DNA from: Branchiostoma floridae
Lineage: Eukaryota > Chordata > Leptocardii > Amphioxiformes > Branchiostomatidae
Assembly: GCF_000003815.2 (NCBI RefSeq)
Contig: NC_049991.1
Location: 19,765,764-19,829,763 of the forward strand
Direction: 5' to 3'
DNA length: 64,000 bases
Under the pieces are notes generated by a model. The model saw only the letters and a list, made by a program, of their open reading frames with translations, made no database searches and had not been told where the DNA came from. Each line of letters begins with the position of its first letter. Position 1 is the stretch's first letter. This document shows positions 22,291-43,365 of the stretch, piece after piece. A program made the translations under genes and the position numbers.

Positions 22291-24278
22291 TCCTGCAGTA
22301 CTGAAACAGACACACGCATACACAAGCCCTAACCCGGTCTTCTACCTTATTCACCTAACACACCTTACACTAAATTTTCACCTTAACTTATCCTTATCAT
22401 TATCACTAGTACTGTCAAATCAATCCTTTCCGCCAGGTGGATGGGCGGAGAAGCACTCATACGACCCTGTGTCGAGAGTTACAATTTAAGAGAATTCTGG
22501 TATCTCCAAACACAATATGAAACCATCACACTGGATTCATGTCTGTTGACATCTTCTGTCCAACATATGTCGGAGAACCGTTTCGCGGTACTTTCTGTAC
22601 CGAGCTAATTCTAATCCTTAACCTATCCTTAGCCTATTTCATCCAGCGGGGCACCTTGTTCAGCCTCAGGGTCCGTGGACATATCACGTTACCAACTCTA
22701 CTCTACTTCATCAACCGTCTCAGGTTATCACAACAATTTATCCTAACATTTCCAACGCGCCCCTTTTGCTGGGTCCACGCGTTCATCTACCAATCAACTC
22801 CGATGTGACAGTAATCCTCGCTTGATCGCCCTTGTCACCACGACGCGTTTCGCCTGAATCCCGCCCGTTTGGGTTTTGGGTTACACAACTGAGCACTGCG
22901 AGTGAAGTAGCAGATCAAGCGTCGCGAAAGGAAAACTGTCACAAAGTGTACCTTTCCATCTCATCATCCTTCCCTTCATCCCTAATTTCCATAAAACAAC
23001 ATCAAAACTGAATTTCCGGACGCGTCCTGCGTCTACTCAAAACTTCTCAGGGGACAGACTCCTCGAACCCCCGCTTGGCCGACGCTGCCACCACGATGTA
23101 GTCAGCCTGCAACCCGCCCGTTTGGGTGATGGGTTGCACAACTTCGTAACGGCGAGTGGTGACCGGTTTGGTGTACCCACCCATGAGCAGCAGCGGCGAG
23201 CCAAACGTCATGAAGGGGCGCCTGTCAGCCTTGGCTTCCATGCCACAACATCACTCTAATCTACACACTATCACGACTGCCTTCAGCCCGTCCCAGCGTG
23301 CCCTACCAGCCGAACAACTGCCCCTCCCCTGACAACCTGGGAACCAACCTGCCAGTTTGCACGAGTCCGATTTGGATGCCTACACGCAATACTAGCCGGG
23401 CTGACCCACCAAGAAGCCCGGGGTGTGCACCGGGACAGCCGTCCCGAGGTACACCTGAGGTATCTAACTACTACATCATCAACATATCTCTCTCTGACAT
23501 AATTTGGCGGAAGCGGACTTGCGAACTTGACGCAATCACACAACCGACTACGACTGCCGGCTCTCCGGAGCCAAAAACTCAACTTAATACTATCATATTC
23601 CCAAATCATCACTTTTCACATTTCAACAGTTTGCATATCCATGCCAAAATCAAAAAGGGTTTCCATTACTCGTTAATCCTTAACCGTGCCGTGGGTCAAT
23701 CTATCCATCCTAAAAAAAAACAGAGACAATTATCAACACGGGTCACTAGGGCACCACTCCGACGACCTTCCGTATTTGGAAGACATCTAGTGCCCGAGCG
23801 TCCGCGTTGACGTCTCGACAACAAGTGGCGTGTGCGCCTTTTCCATACCGGTTCGGGGATCTATCTCTGTCTGGTGGGTATCCCGGACCCCCTACTCTAG
23901 GACTTGGACTCGGCACGTCCCTCCGGCTACACGGACTGGACGTAGCCTGCCCCGGGGCCCCTGTCGAAGTTCCCGTTCCCACAAGTACCATCAAAACAAA
24001 CGACAATCTAACAAGGGCACTGATTTCTCTCTCCATTTTCTCGCTCGTTTCTGCTGTCAATCTATCAAAACACTATTAACTAAGACCGGGTAAAAGCCGT
24101 GCAACGTGGGTCTGTCCATAACAACAGTACTACCCACCTCCAGTCCACTTCGGTCTTGACCATTGGGCTTCGCTGCGCCTGCTCCCTCCAGCACGCCTTG
24201 TGGTTCCGTTGTCCTTTCTATTGTCCGCCTTGAACTTGCGATCCAATGGATTTCCCGGTTTCTCTGCGACTTCTTCGT

Positions 24279-24295
24279 CCTTGCTCGCAGCGCCA
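24279..24295 (-). other. Primer-binding site of the LTR element
   Basis: TGGCGCTGCGAGCAAGG on the minus strand, starting 2 bp after the end of the 5' LTR. It would pair with the CCA end of a host tRNA; which tRNA was not determined. Confidence 0.65.
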
Positions 24296-24297
24296 GA

Positions 24298-25761
24298 TGT
24301 GAGAGTGCCAAGACTTAGCTTGGACCCTGCTATGATGTCCGAAGTGATTGAGGCAAGGCGAAGTTCAAGTTCTCTCGAGATCGACTTTATTCACAACTCA
24401 ACTGGTGATGGCCGTCGCTGGTAACAATCAGAAGTACTCTTCACTCTCAGTTGGCAAAGTCCAGATCCTACTTTCTGTCACTGAAGTCCAAACTTTCCAG
24501 ATCTTTCCACAACTTCTTTCAGCACGTGGCAAAACTGCCACGGCCCGAGGCCGCTACCTTTCTCGGCACGAAACGACTGCTACGGCACGAAACTGCCACG
24601 GCACGAAACTGCCACGGCACGAAACTGCTGCCACGGCACGAAACTGCTGCCACGGCACGAACTGCACTCTCTGAATCGAGTGTCTCCTTTTTATCTTTTA
24701 AATTTTGGGTTGGGCCAAGACCAAATACGGCTAATCTTATGCGAATCTTTAGAATCTGATTGGCCCAGGAAACATGTAAATGAGGACTAATAACTTCTCA
24801 GAAGTCCGGAACTCAAGTGACATTGAGTGGCAAAGCGTAAGAAAACCAGTAAATTTCATATTAAAAAGCTCCTCGGAGGCTTCACCTGAGGGTCAGACCG
24901 GCGGGGTCGTGAACTTATGCCTCGGTCAGCCCTCGGGCTACTCACCCCCTTGGAACTGCTTTGGGCACAACCGGCCAAAACTTTATAATGCAAGTTCGAA
25001 TGCAGCTGTCAAACTTTCTGGACTGTACCAACTCTGAGAGAGGGAAGGAGCAACAGGTATTCTGACACTCTAGAACACTGTACATCACAAAGAAATCTTA
25101 TTAACATTCGAATCCGACTTCTGTCAGTCGCCATTGCTATCCTAAACTATGAGTACAACTTCTCACAACAATTCTGTCATGTTTCAAACGGGAAACGTCC
25201 CGTAGTTTCGCTAACATTGGAGTTTTCTATGTCGGTTACATCATCGATCGGTAACTAGGGATCCGGCGTGGTTACTAAGCTATACATCAACTCATCTTCC
25301 AGCCGGTCCGGGACTCTGTACATTCCATTCACAGTGACCGAGATATCGGACGTGGGATCCCAGGCGAAGGTGTCAATCAAACGGCTCCGGTCGAGTTACA
25401 ATGTTGGGCCATCTTAAGTCAAAGTCGAGACTAGCGCTACTACTAGTATTAGTCAACAACGTCGGTCACATAGTCAACATTCAATAGTTATCCTAACACT
25501 TTTGGTAACAAGTTCTGCGTGCGTTTGTCTTATTTACAAAGTTTCTTACTCCCGATCCTATTAACCTGGTACTTGACCTCTGCCGACTAGCTTAATTGCA
25601 GTGGTTACCTGATCTCCCACTGTGGGCCTTTCCCGGCCAGCTGACGGTGGGGTATCAGAGAACAGAGAGGACCCGGCCGTCGCTAGGCACATTAACTAAT
25701 TGCTGTCACTCTAGCCTAGGATACCAAACATCTTAGTCTAAACGGGATGGCCCCGTTTACA
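24298..25761 (-). repeat. 5' LTR (right in the window)
   Basis: 1464 bp, no length difference from the left LTR and identical in every region compared by eye. It ends against the CAAA target duplication, which merges with the AAAG/GTCCCC acceptor of TXN2 exon copy 4. Confidence 0.9.
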
Positions 25762-26265
25762 CAAAGGTCCCCAACCTGCAGCCATGGCACTGCGACCGTT
25801 GACAAGACTCCTCCAAGCCTCTGTCACGGCCGCACGGCTTCACACTCCACCCCACAGACTCTCGTTGGCCAGTCCCTCTCAGTGCCAGACTAGTGGTGGA
25901 TACACTGAGACCGTTAACTTTAGACTCCTCCATACCTCTGCCTCTGCCACACCTCTTCACAAATCTTCGTTAGCCAATGTCAGCCATCACCACGCGCTAG
26001 TGGAAATTAGCTAATTCCAATAATCTAAGACTGAAACCTGATTTTTCTCCAAATCTGAAGGTCCCCAACCTGCAGCCATGGCACTAAGACCGTTGACAAA
26101 ACTTTTGTTTCTGTCGCAAGGCTTCACACCCCACCCCACAGACCTCCATAATAGTGAGTCCCTTGTCAGCATCAGAATACACTGGTGGAAAATTGGCTAG
26201 TTATAGTAACCAAAGACTACAACATGTCATTTTTCTCCTATTCCAAAGGTCCCCAACCTGCAGCC
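25762..26265 (+). repeat. Decayed tandem copies 4 and 5 of the TXN2 presequence exon
   Basis: ATGs at 25784 (MALRPLTRLLQASVTAARLH, open for 76 codons, with a second partial unit inside it) and 26078 (MALRPLTKLLFLSQGFTPHP, stop soon after). Both keep the AAG/GTCCCCAACCTGCAGCC acceptor-to-start context of the working exon. With the LTR element and one target duplication removed, copies 3 and 4 are 174 bp apart, the normal unit size, so the element landed inside an existing array. Confidence 0.85.
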
Positions 26266-28163
26266 ATGGCACTAAGACCATTGACAAGACTTCTCCAAGC
26301 CTCTGCCTCTGTTGCACGGCTTCATAGACCACCGTTAGCGAGTCCCCATCTCCTCAGCGCGAGACAAGCCGCTCCGTTCTCCACCAGCCGAGTCCTGAGG
26401 TTTTCCTTCAACGTGCAGGACGAGGAGGACTTTAAGGACAGAGTCTTGAACAACACGAAACCTGTCATAGTGGACTTCCACGCAACGTGAGTTCATATTG
26501 TCCTGCATAGCAGCCTCTCTGGTAGCCTGACTAAAATCGCGCCCCTAGCGGCCGGCCCTACGATTGCCCCCTCCCTAGGGGGGAGGGGGTCATTAAGCCC
26601 AGCCGGCGAGAGCTTGTGTAAACACAGGCTACCTCTCTGGGCCTTTTTTTGGCTCATAATACACATTTTTGTTGGCCATTTCTTTTTGTACGGGACAGTA
26701 ATCAGCGACAACTGGCACAACAAGTACAAAAAGAAATGGCCAACAAAAGTGTATTATGAATATGAGCACAAAAATAGGCCCCAGAGAGCCTGCTATGGAG
26801 GCCAAGTTCTTATTCTCTATTCAGCATAAGTGATATACATGTGTCAGTTTCATGGAACTTTTGTGCTTTGGCTTGAGTTTGTGCTTGTGAAATTTATTGG
26901 AATTTCTGAGGGAACTACACCTTGAAAATCATACTTCCAGTTCTTGAATCCTGCCGCCAGGTATTCAAATTAAATTCCTATGATGTCAGCACAGTGAACA
27001 AATTGGAACCTGGTATCCTTGCTTACAGGAAATGTTCTTTAGGAAAATTAGATAGGATATTTAAAAGGAAAAGCTTACAAATATTTTTTAATGGCATATG
27101 TGACTTTTTATATGAATTGGTGCCCTAGTATTGTTTTCATTGTAATTACAGTGGAGCTACCAGTTGTGTAGTTCAGAACAATTCAGGATGCTTCCAACTG
27201 GACATCCTGCAAGCCCGTGCATTTTGAATAAAACTTGTCAAAGTTGAGAGAGGCAAACATGCATAATCAATGTGATAACATATAATTGTCAGATATCGTA
27301 ATGTTTTCTTTGTTTGTTTCTAAAACCATCACTTATTTGAAAAAGATCACCCCATCACACCCCCCTTCTTACAGATGGTGCGGCCCCTGCAAGGTTCTGG
27401 CGCCTCGTCTGGACAAGGTCATCTCAGCGAAGAACGGAGATGTGGAACTGGCCAAGGTCGACATTGACAACCTGCAGGAGATCGCCATGCAGTATGATGT
27501 AAGATATCCTAAAGCAAATTTATGTTTACCTTCATATTATTTTGCTCTGTTTCTTCTTCTTCGCCATACAAATAAGGTCAACGACCTAGGCCAGACAGCT
27601 GTCACCAGGGTTACAGTTAAGTAGCAGACATCCTGTGGTGCAGTAAGATATCCTCAAGCAAAGCATGAAAGTTCATCTGTGTTGGTAGAATCCATCATGG
27701 AAAAATGCTAACACTTTACTTCCAACACTGAATTAAACTATAGGGGACTTCTAAATTTTCGGTCAATCACTGTCGACCTTGTTCACAGAATGTCACCCTT
27801 CTATCCCCAGCAGTGACGTCAGGAACACACCACTTTTTGCAAGAGGGGGTCATAAGTATCAGAAATCAGTTTCACTGCTTTAGATACAAAATGTACATAG
27901 AAGGGTCATTCTGTGAATGAGGTTGACAGTGATTGGCAGAAAATTTAGAAGGGGTAAGTCCCTATGGTTTCCCCACACATACCTGTTTGTTTTGTGTTCA
28001 TAATACCACTTCTAGGCAATGAACTAAACTGTGTCTCCTCCCCTGCCAGGTGCGTGCGGTGCCGACGGTTGTTGGGCTGAAAGACGGGAAGGTTGTTGAC
28101 ACGTTTATGGGCGTGGTGGATGAGGACATTCTTGAGGTGTTTGTGGAGAAGCTGTCGACGTGA
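26266..28163 (+). CDS. TXN2: TXN2, mitochondrial thioredoxin
   Basis: Exons 26266-26486, 27375-27498, 28050-28163; phases 2 and 0; 152 residues (human TXN2 is about 166). Residues 1 to about 44 are a basic, Ser/Ala/Leu-rich mitochondrial presequence (MALRPLTRLLQASASVARLH). The thioredoxin fold follows: FNVQDEEDF, PVIVDFHA, then the WCGPCK active site, with W created across the first intron and the two redox cysteines in exon 2. Later are VDIDNLQEIAMQYDV, the cis-proline AVPTVVGLKDGK, and C-terminal VDEDILEVFVEKL. It acts as an NADPH/TrxR2-dependent disulfide reductase in the mitochondrial matrix, supplying peroxiredoxin 3. The exon starts behind an acceptor-like CCAAAG/GT, so a 5' UTR exon upstream is likely. 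This last copy of the array is the only one that continues into the enzyme domain. Confidence 0.95.
26505..26798. mobile_element. Foldback MITE (family G)
   Basis: Outer inverted ends GCATAGCAGCCTCTCTGG and CCAGAGAGCCTGCTATG; strong inner arms TTGGCCATTTCTTTTTGTAC / GTACAAAAAGAAATGGCCAA. Starts 18 bp after the TXN2 exon 1 donor. Confidence 0.7.
27741..27964. mobile_element. Foldback MITE (family F)
   Basis: Inverted arms: AATTTTCGGTCAATCACTGT...CAGAATGTCACCCTTCTAT at the left and ATAGAAGGGTCATTCTGTG...ACAGTGATTGGCAGAAAATT at the right, with TAGGGGACTT / AAGTCCCTA ends. In TXN2 intron 2. Confidence 0.7.
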
Positions 28164-28375
28164 AACCACTCGACAGCGGGGAACATCAAGAGCAAACATT
28201 TACATTTTAGAACCAAAATATGATAGTCATTATTTTTGCTGATGGAACCAAGATTATTGTCACACAAATGGAGAAGTAACATTAATGCCCTTGTTAGAAA
28301 AACAAGAAGATCAAATGGCCAAAAGGTCTGCAAACTCGAAAGGACATTTTTGACTGTAATTTACACCCAGAGTCT

Positions 28376-28553
28376 ACTCTCCAAGCAGAGGTTCAGCTCC
28401 AGCTATTTTTTAAATGTGTTTTAGGTGGTTTGCTTTTGTTTAGCATTCTATTTTGCCAGCCACGCTGGCGGATATGAAGAAAACAGTACAAAACAGACAA
28501 AAACGGCTAAAACATGTCAGAAACAGCCACAGCCGAACATCTGCTTGGAGAGT
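28376..28553. mobile_element. MITE family A copy 3
   Basis: ACTCTCCAAGCAGAGGTTCA...GCTTGGAGAGT, TA-flanked; a short copy of 178 bp lying about 210 bp after the TXN2 stop, possibly in its 3' UTR. Confidence 0.8.
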
Positions 28554-29320
28554 ACCCAGTGTCCTCTGGATCTTGTCACATGATCTTAGAGATTGGCTGG
28601 TGACCCAGGTCCATCCAATATGATGAGATGGATGGGCTTAGCTACATCTCTAGCAAAGCCCATCTCTGCAGTGATTTAACTTATCACCTTGGAGCTGCAA
28701 GTCCAAAGGCAGTGCTCACGGTAGTTGCCTTCACCACCTCTCTTTTATCTCAAGTAAGACAGGCTGAGTTGTATTGAGTGGCTACTACTGCTCTGGTGTA
28801 GGTACGTACATGTATCACAGGTTGCAAAGTGCAGTCACACTTTTTCAAAGTGCGGTGAAACAACTGCTCAAGGACCCTCAAGGGACTGAGGAACATGGTT
28901 GGTAACTGAGGAGTGATTGTTGCTTTAGAAAATAAGGTCGTAAGTAACTCTTAACTATTTGAAATTGGACAGTACAGTTCCATATGGCTTATGACTGGAG
29001 GGACTTGGCTATGCCTGGTATTTGGCTGGCCAAGTTTTACTGTAGATGGTGAAGTGACATGTGATTTCCTTTAAGAACTTAAAAAGATCGTCATATTCTT
29101 GTAAGAGCAGTGTTAAGTTTACTGGGACAGTCCATAAGTTCACTTTGAGGATTGAGTGACTGACTGTTACAATGTACATAATAAATCCCCTGGGTGGACC
29201 ACATGAAATGAGAATTGTTGTGGATTTTAACCATGATGTCTTTTCTGCCTTTTCTTGTAACGTTACTTGTTTTATGCTATCAAAATTGCAATATATGTAG
29301 AGCACCAGGCAACATTGCCG

Positions 29321-29515
29321 ATACTGTAAATGCAGAAATGTTCGCGGTGGACTAATGTTCGCGATTAAAACCACCGCGAACATTTTTCTATAATGGTATT
29401 AGACTGCAGTGAGTGCAGTCTATGGTGTTACCGCGAACTTAAATCCACCGCGAAAAGTCTCTTTTCCCGCTACCGTGAAATTAAATCCCCGCAAACTTAA
29501 ATGCATTTACAGTAT
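29321..29515. mobile_element. MITE family D copy 2
   Basis: ATACTGTAAATGCAGAAATG at the left and AATGCATTTACAGTAT at the right. Interior has TTCGCGGTGG, CCACCGCGAA and a GACTGCAGTGAGTGCAGTC palindrome. Better preserved than the copy in PIGX. Confidence 0.8.
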
Positions 29516-30879
29516 TATGCATCACACATATATGGCCCCCTTCGGTCGATATTGACCATGGTTGCAGTACTTGTAAAGGTCGCATGGTGTCCCCACTGCT
29601 TTACGTTTGGAATGTTTACCTACCAAGTTTATTATGAAGGAAGGCCATAACCTTGTCAAACTTAACGCAACATTGCAAGCAGATTCTGTAACTGATTGGG
29701 GGCTACAGAATTCTATCCAGTCGCTTGAGTAACCGTTATCATGCATATCTAACTACCTGGATGTACAATCTTCAGTTCATGGACGATTGGGGCTTTTGGT
29801 TGAGGTACTGTGAGTATGTATAAGGGTTTGGTTTCAACATGAACCTCACAAAACTCCTTACATCTTGATGGATGTAATCTCTGAGTAGAAGTAATTCTAG
29901 CAGTCTGGCTTGCTTTGGCAAGTTTTGCTGGAAGTGTCCGATTTTTACAGATACATGACTGGCGCAAACCGACCGTAGTTTGTTATGAAAATAAGAGTTA
30001 GGATAAAGTGAAACCTTCCGTTTTCAGCAGACGTGCGCACAACCTAAACAAAAAACGTACAAAACACCGCCAAATGTGGAAAAATGTCAGTGATGTCATT
30101 TTTATTAATTTACGACAACCCAGTCCCCGGTCTTTCTCTGACCTCCCACGTGGTGACCGCGTGTCCGTCCTTCCCTATTCATACTTCCGCCCACCAACAC
30201 CGGGGCTCTCATTCTGTCTTTCGTCCGCGGGAAACGAGGCGCACGAGACTCGCTCCCCGGTTTTCGACCCACCGCCAACCCCTTATCTCCTCCAATATCC
30301 TTAACATAGATAAACTGTAGTATTTGCTGTCACGTAGAGTTGTATTCATGATTAGTTTGTTATCATATGTTATGATGTTCAGTGCCCGTTCTACTGACCT
30401 TTACCGATGTTATGGGCGTGTTTCTGTGGAAAAGTACGAGAATAAATCTTTTCCCTTTGTTTGCCAAACGCGTTTCGACTCCAGTTGTTTATAGTTAATT
30501 GCGCTCAATATACGTCTAAATGATAACTGCTAACGTTGCATCTGCTTATAGATTGGTGAGAAGACCATCGGAGCGGATGTTCACCTTGATTAAATTCAGC
30601 ATCCCGAAGCCCTTGTCATTGTTCATGTATACTTTATTTAATAAATAGCCTCAGTCTATATACAAATGTACATGTGCATACTAGCGATATCACAAGAATG
30701 TAACGTTGCAATGTTGTGTGGTAACTAACACACACATATATTCATGTATTGCTTCTAACTTATCTAAAACATAGTTTCCATAATTAAGTCGTGAGACAAC
30801 TGCATACTTCGAAAAACTGTTGCACTGAAGTTCACGGGGATTTAATTTCAATCATGATATTGATTATGAGAATATGGAG

Positions 30880-31035
30880 TGTCCGCGGTGCGGTGGTTTC
30901 GCGTTCGCGACAGCACCATATATATGTAGTCCCGTATATTGCAATAGAAAAATGTTCTCTGTTGTTTTGTGTTCGGGTGAAGTGGCCATAAAAACCACGA
31001 ACATAAAAGCACCGCCAACATTTCTACATTCGCTG
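30880..31035. mobile_element. Degenerate MITE family D relative
   Basis: TCCGCGGTGCGGTGGTTTCG near the left and ACCACGAACATAAAAGCACC then GCCAACATTTCTACATTCG near the right resemble family D arms. Ends not defined. Confidence 0.4.
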
Positions 31036-31475
31036 GATTTCTATTCTACCTAGACTGACTGACTAAAACAACTTTGAGGTCCAAAAATCGCTTTCAGTTC
31101 CACTCCTGTGAGGTGGTTTTACGGAAATACATGCTGCCGCGATTAGATCATACTGTGCTCCCATCAAAGGTACGTGTGCGTTACATGTCATGTGGTATTA
31201 TAAAACTGTTATATGATGTCCAATATCGGATGTTCTTTGGCCCAAATTCATGTAATTCAAAGGAATAATTTCGTACGCACTCACACACATACATATGTTA
31301 TACATGTATACATTTGATAATGCTAATATTATTTTTGATCTCGAGTCCTTTATAGTATAAACGAAGAATTTTGTTTGGGATTAATAAGACATTTCAAATT
31401 GTGTGCAGTCTTCTGGAAGATTGTCCTTAAACCTCCCCAAAGTCAATTTCAGTTTACGAAATAATAATCATATTT

Positions 31476-39515
<8,040 letters not shown>

Positions 39516-39740
39516 GGTGACTACTATCTGCCTCCCGACACGAAAGCTGCGCCTTTATATACGTGTTGTAATCGGTGTCTTCATTGAGGGGGAGGGGCCT
39601 GGGATGTTTCGTAGCTTAGCGTCTTGACCGACTGGTGTCAAGAGTCGCCTTGCCTTACAAAGGTTTCACGTTCGCCCCGGGGCACCGCAGGTATCAGGGA
39701 CGATTCTCTGGGTCAGCCCGTCTGAAGGTTAGGTAAGGCT

Positions 39741-39993
39741 CCTTTTCCACTAGACGGCGATCGCGCTGCGCTCTCACTGCGCTCTCACTGCGACCTGAAT
39801 GGGATATGTGTATCCTTCGCTTTCACACTGGGTACATCAGAGAAAACGTAAAAGTGTGATTGAGGAGATAACAAAACACACAAAATGTATTAAAAAAGAA
39901 TTCGTTTTCTTTTCTATACAATTCGCTGAGCGATCTGCCAAATTTTAGGTCGCAGAGAGAGCGCGGCGAGAGCGCCGTCCTAGTGGAAAGAGG
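39741..39993. mobile_element. Foldback MITE upstream of CYP gene 1
   Basis: CCTTTTCCACTAGACGGCGA at the left and CGCCGTCCTAGTGGAAAGAG at the right, with further GCGCTGCGCTCTC / GAGAGCGCGGCG pairing. It lies about 225 bp upstream of the CYP gene 1 start, within or next to its promoter. Confidence 0.75.
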
Positions 39994-40361
39994 GTATTAA
40001 AAGTCTCTGTGAGACAGCCCCGTCTTACACGTGATTTTAAACGGCCTTGCGTGTATGTTTGGAGAACAATACCCTCACTTTAAAGTGTTGTCACGGCGTA
40101 AAATAAGTGTAGAAGGATACATCGGTCAGCTTCAGGCGTTAAACCTTCGCATGTAAAAAACGCACTTATCGGCAATAGTTGAGGTGACCCGGCCGGTATA
40201 AATTCGTAACTATAATGAAGCCGCATTGAACTAGCGGCTATAAAAAAAGCACCAAGCTTCATCCAAAGTACAACGCGTTGAGTTGAGCTAGAGAGGAAAA
40301 AGGGAAGGAGATAGACAGAGGAAGAGATAGAGTCACAGACTGAGAAAGTAGAGTTTCTGTT

Positions 40362-40572
40362 TGTGTGTGTGCTTTTGTGTGCTTGTGTGTGTGCTTTTGT
40401 GTGCTTGTGTGTGTGGAAATGTGTGTGTGTACTCGTGTGCGTTTGTGTATGTGTATGCGTGTGTATATATGTGTTTATGTGTGTGCATGTTTGTGTATGC
40501 ATGTGCGTTTGTGTTCGTGCTTGTGTGTGTGTGTTCATGTGTATATGTGTGTGTGTGCGTGTGTGTATGTGG
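40362..40572. repeat. (TG)n-rich microsatellite
   Basis: Long interrupted TG repeat; the source of several cysteine/valine-rich spurious frames. Confidence 0.95.
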
Positions 40573-40799
40573 ATGTTAGGAGATGAATTTGTAACATGTT
40601 TACAACGCAACTTCTCGCACATACTGGCTTATCTCCGTTTTCTTGCCTCCTTTGTTTGTGTGATTCTCACTGGAGGCCAAACACAATCTTGACGCGTTCT
40701 TTACCACTTCAAGAATTCCTCTCTACCGCAGGCTGCTTCTCTGTGCCGAGGCGTTCGTCCTTGTGAGGAACTCACGCGGAGTGACCTGACGCCTCCTAT

Positions 40800-41470
40800 C
40801 TGGGGGATCGCATGTACGTGTACTTGAAGTTGGTAAGTAGCAGCTGCGGTAACTGTATCTATATAGCCGGTATAGCCGCTGTTCGGCGTAAGACATACAT
40901 CAGCTTCGCAGGCACGCGGCGCGGCATCAGCTGGTTATATTACATCGAACGACCCGTCACACATAACTTTTGCACAATTATCTGCAAGCTTTCTTTAAAA
41001 CTATCCAGAGAAGATGCCCCTACTGTACTTGGTGATCACAAATTCCACTCTACGATATATAGTTCTGGGAAAGTACGAATTTTTGAACACATCAATCCTA
41101 GGTTGGTAACTCTTCAGCAACCAAAACTCTCCAGAGCATAAATGCCCCTGCAGTTCCAGAGCAACCTGCTAGGGGACCCAAACATGCACCGTATACCTTA
41201 TGTCACCGTGTTAAGCTATCCGTCACCGAAAAATCATGACCATAACAAATCCAGATCAAATGATTTCAGACTGTGATGCAGTACTAAGGTCACATACCAG
41301 AGAACCAAAAATTGACCTTGATCTTCGTCTTCCCAACATCTACCCACATACCAAATATCATTGTAATCCATAAATGGGGGATCGCATGTTCTGTACTTAA
41401 AGTTGGTAAGTGCCAGCTGCGGTAACGTTATACCGCCATCCCGAGGGACTGTTCAGCAACCAAAACTATC
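40800..41470 (-). repeat. Dispersed repeat family K, two partial copies
   Basis: TGGGGGATCGCATGTACGTG...GTTGGTAAGTAGCAGCTGCG at 40801 recurs at 41377 (GGGGATCGCATGTTCTGTAC...GTTGGTAAGTGCCAGCTGCG). The stretch CCAACATCTACCCACATACC...ATATCATTGTAATCCAT is the complement of GATGGAT...GATGATATTTGGTAGGTGGG at 58750-58780. Elsewhere it is associated with TG repeats. Confidence 0.55.
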
Positions 41471-41784
41471 AAACGAATTTTACAGTGATAAAGACCTGCA
41501 TTTTGTAGATTTTATGTCGTTTTTGATTGTACATGAAGATATGCTTTTAAAACGCCAGTAGAAGCCGGATACTCCGTCAAACAGATTCATTTGACACGAA
41601 ATAGACTGTTTTACTGGAAGTAAAACGTTTCTGTTCAGAGGATTTCTGGATGGACCGTGTTGTTCAACCTACGAACATCACCGATCTTTAATGAACGAAT
41701 ATTTCACATTTTTGCCCCACTGAGCTACGTACAGATCACACGATAACAATCATATGTATGTTACAATGGAAACAATCATACATG

Positions 41785-42074
41785 TATTTTTGTTTCACAA
41801 AAATGAATTTATGCCTACCTTCTCGGCCGTTATAGTTATTCAGAAAGAACCCATAATCACTCCACACTAAATGTTTCTTGGTGGGAATACCAGCAACTTT
41901 TATTGACTGGCATAAAGCATAACAAAGAGGAGAAACTTTACAAACCAAAATGGAAATCATTTTGCACAAATTGTCATGCCTGACATATACGATCATTACA
42001 CTTATTGTGTATCTGAAAATGTTTTACAAACGTTGTAATATAACCCACAATCAATCACGATTTTTCCACCCGCC
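41785..42074. repeat. Shared left end, copy 1
   Basis: 290 bp, equal in length to 47574-47863 and differing by one base (CCCACAA versus CCAACAA). On the minus strand it contains CAATAAAAG, a polyadenylation-type signal. The conserved block ends where copy 1 reads TTGTTGTAG/GCGGGTGG on the minus strand, a splice-acceptor-like junction. Confidence 0.9.
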
Positions 42075-43365
42075 TACAACAAATTAGCATTCGTGCAAAG
42101 TTGAATATACTTGCAGCAAGAATGGTAAGGTTACTCCGGCAAAAGAAGAAATAACGATATGGGCTAACGAGTCCCACAGCGAAGCATAGAAATCACAGCT
42201 TGGCACATGAATAGCTATGTGCCCAAGTTAAGTCAGCTTGCCGCAATGTTAACAACAACGATAACAAAACAAACACTCTGGCAATATTACAATAACAATA
42301 ATACCCAGTAGAGCCCTGTAGTATTACACAGTAATCATTGCCAGGAATATGCTAAATGTTTAAATTTGACTATATTTAAATGTACCTCATGTCCTAACGT
42401 GTCTCAAAATCAAAGAGCCTGTGTCTAGGATACTAAGACCCAATAAGTATCCAGACATAAACAAGGAACAGCGAAGATAATATAAGTTGGCACTTGCCAC
42501 ACTTTAAACTTACCAGGTTATTTCTTTAGCTTTGAAAGCAACTATCTAGGAGTCAACAACCGGCTAATCAAATGGATAACCATAAGTATAAATATGAACA
42601 AATGCTAGGGAACTGAATGTACAAAACTTACGTAAGAGTCTATTATGGAGCAAAAGGTGTACATGTCACAGGTTCTGGGCATTTAATATACCGCGAGATG
42701 GTTATTAATATGATCTGTAAAGTAACAACGTGTTTCTTAGATCTTATTCCGTTCTCAGTTATGTTATGTCAACTGTATCTAGAACATATGTAACTATCCA
42801 TATAGCAAGTACGTTAAGGATAATAACACATATCTTGATAAACAACGTTAACACTTATGCAGATAATACATGGCCGTTCACCACTATACTATCACAAAAT
42901 TAAGTGTACTACAGTGTCATAGAAAAGTATGACCAGGAGAAACATGTTTTAGCAATCCTATCAATTGGATCTGTTTCAAGGCTGATGAAAGATGTAGTAG
43001 TTCTTGAATGGTAACCCTACATTCCTGCAATTTATCAAGGGACAGTCGTGCCCCCAATATTACTCAGTGTAGTAAGGTCGTTGTTGTTTTTGGATGAGTT
43101 TTTCTTCTGCCTGTGGTACTCCCACATCCTGATCCCTATCACTGGAAACTGTAAGATCACGTTCATAAGATGCGTAAGTGCTATCATCGAACATAAAAAC
43201 ATCAGTAATATAAGTGGGATAACATATGTTCAACTTGCTTACTGCTATACAATGAAGCGCGGTGCTAACTGTTACAACGATGGCACGTGCGCAAGACGTA
43301 AAATATCCCACGGGCAAACACCAAATGTAATAGTAACCGTCCTTAAAGAGGAAACCTAACAGATG

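Larger units (their letters stand above)
28554..31475. other. Intergenic DNA between TXN2 and CYP gene 1
   Basis: Apart from the MITE copies listed separately, no coding region with splice support was found. ORFs here are short and low in protein character. The two genes are convergent. Confidence 0.4.

Noticed and set aside
40080-40692. Cys/Val- or His/Thr-rich open frames
   Set aside because: They are translations of the TG/CA microsatellite. The same holds for frames at 5609-5941 and 58454-58761.
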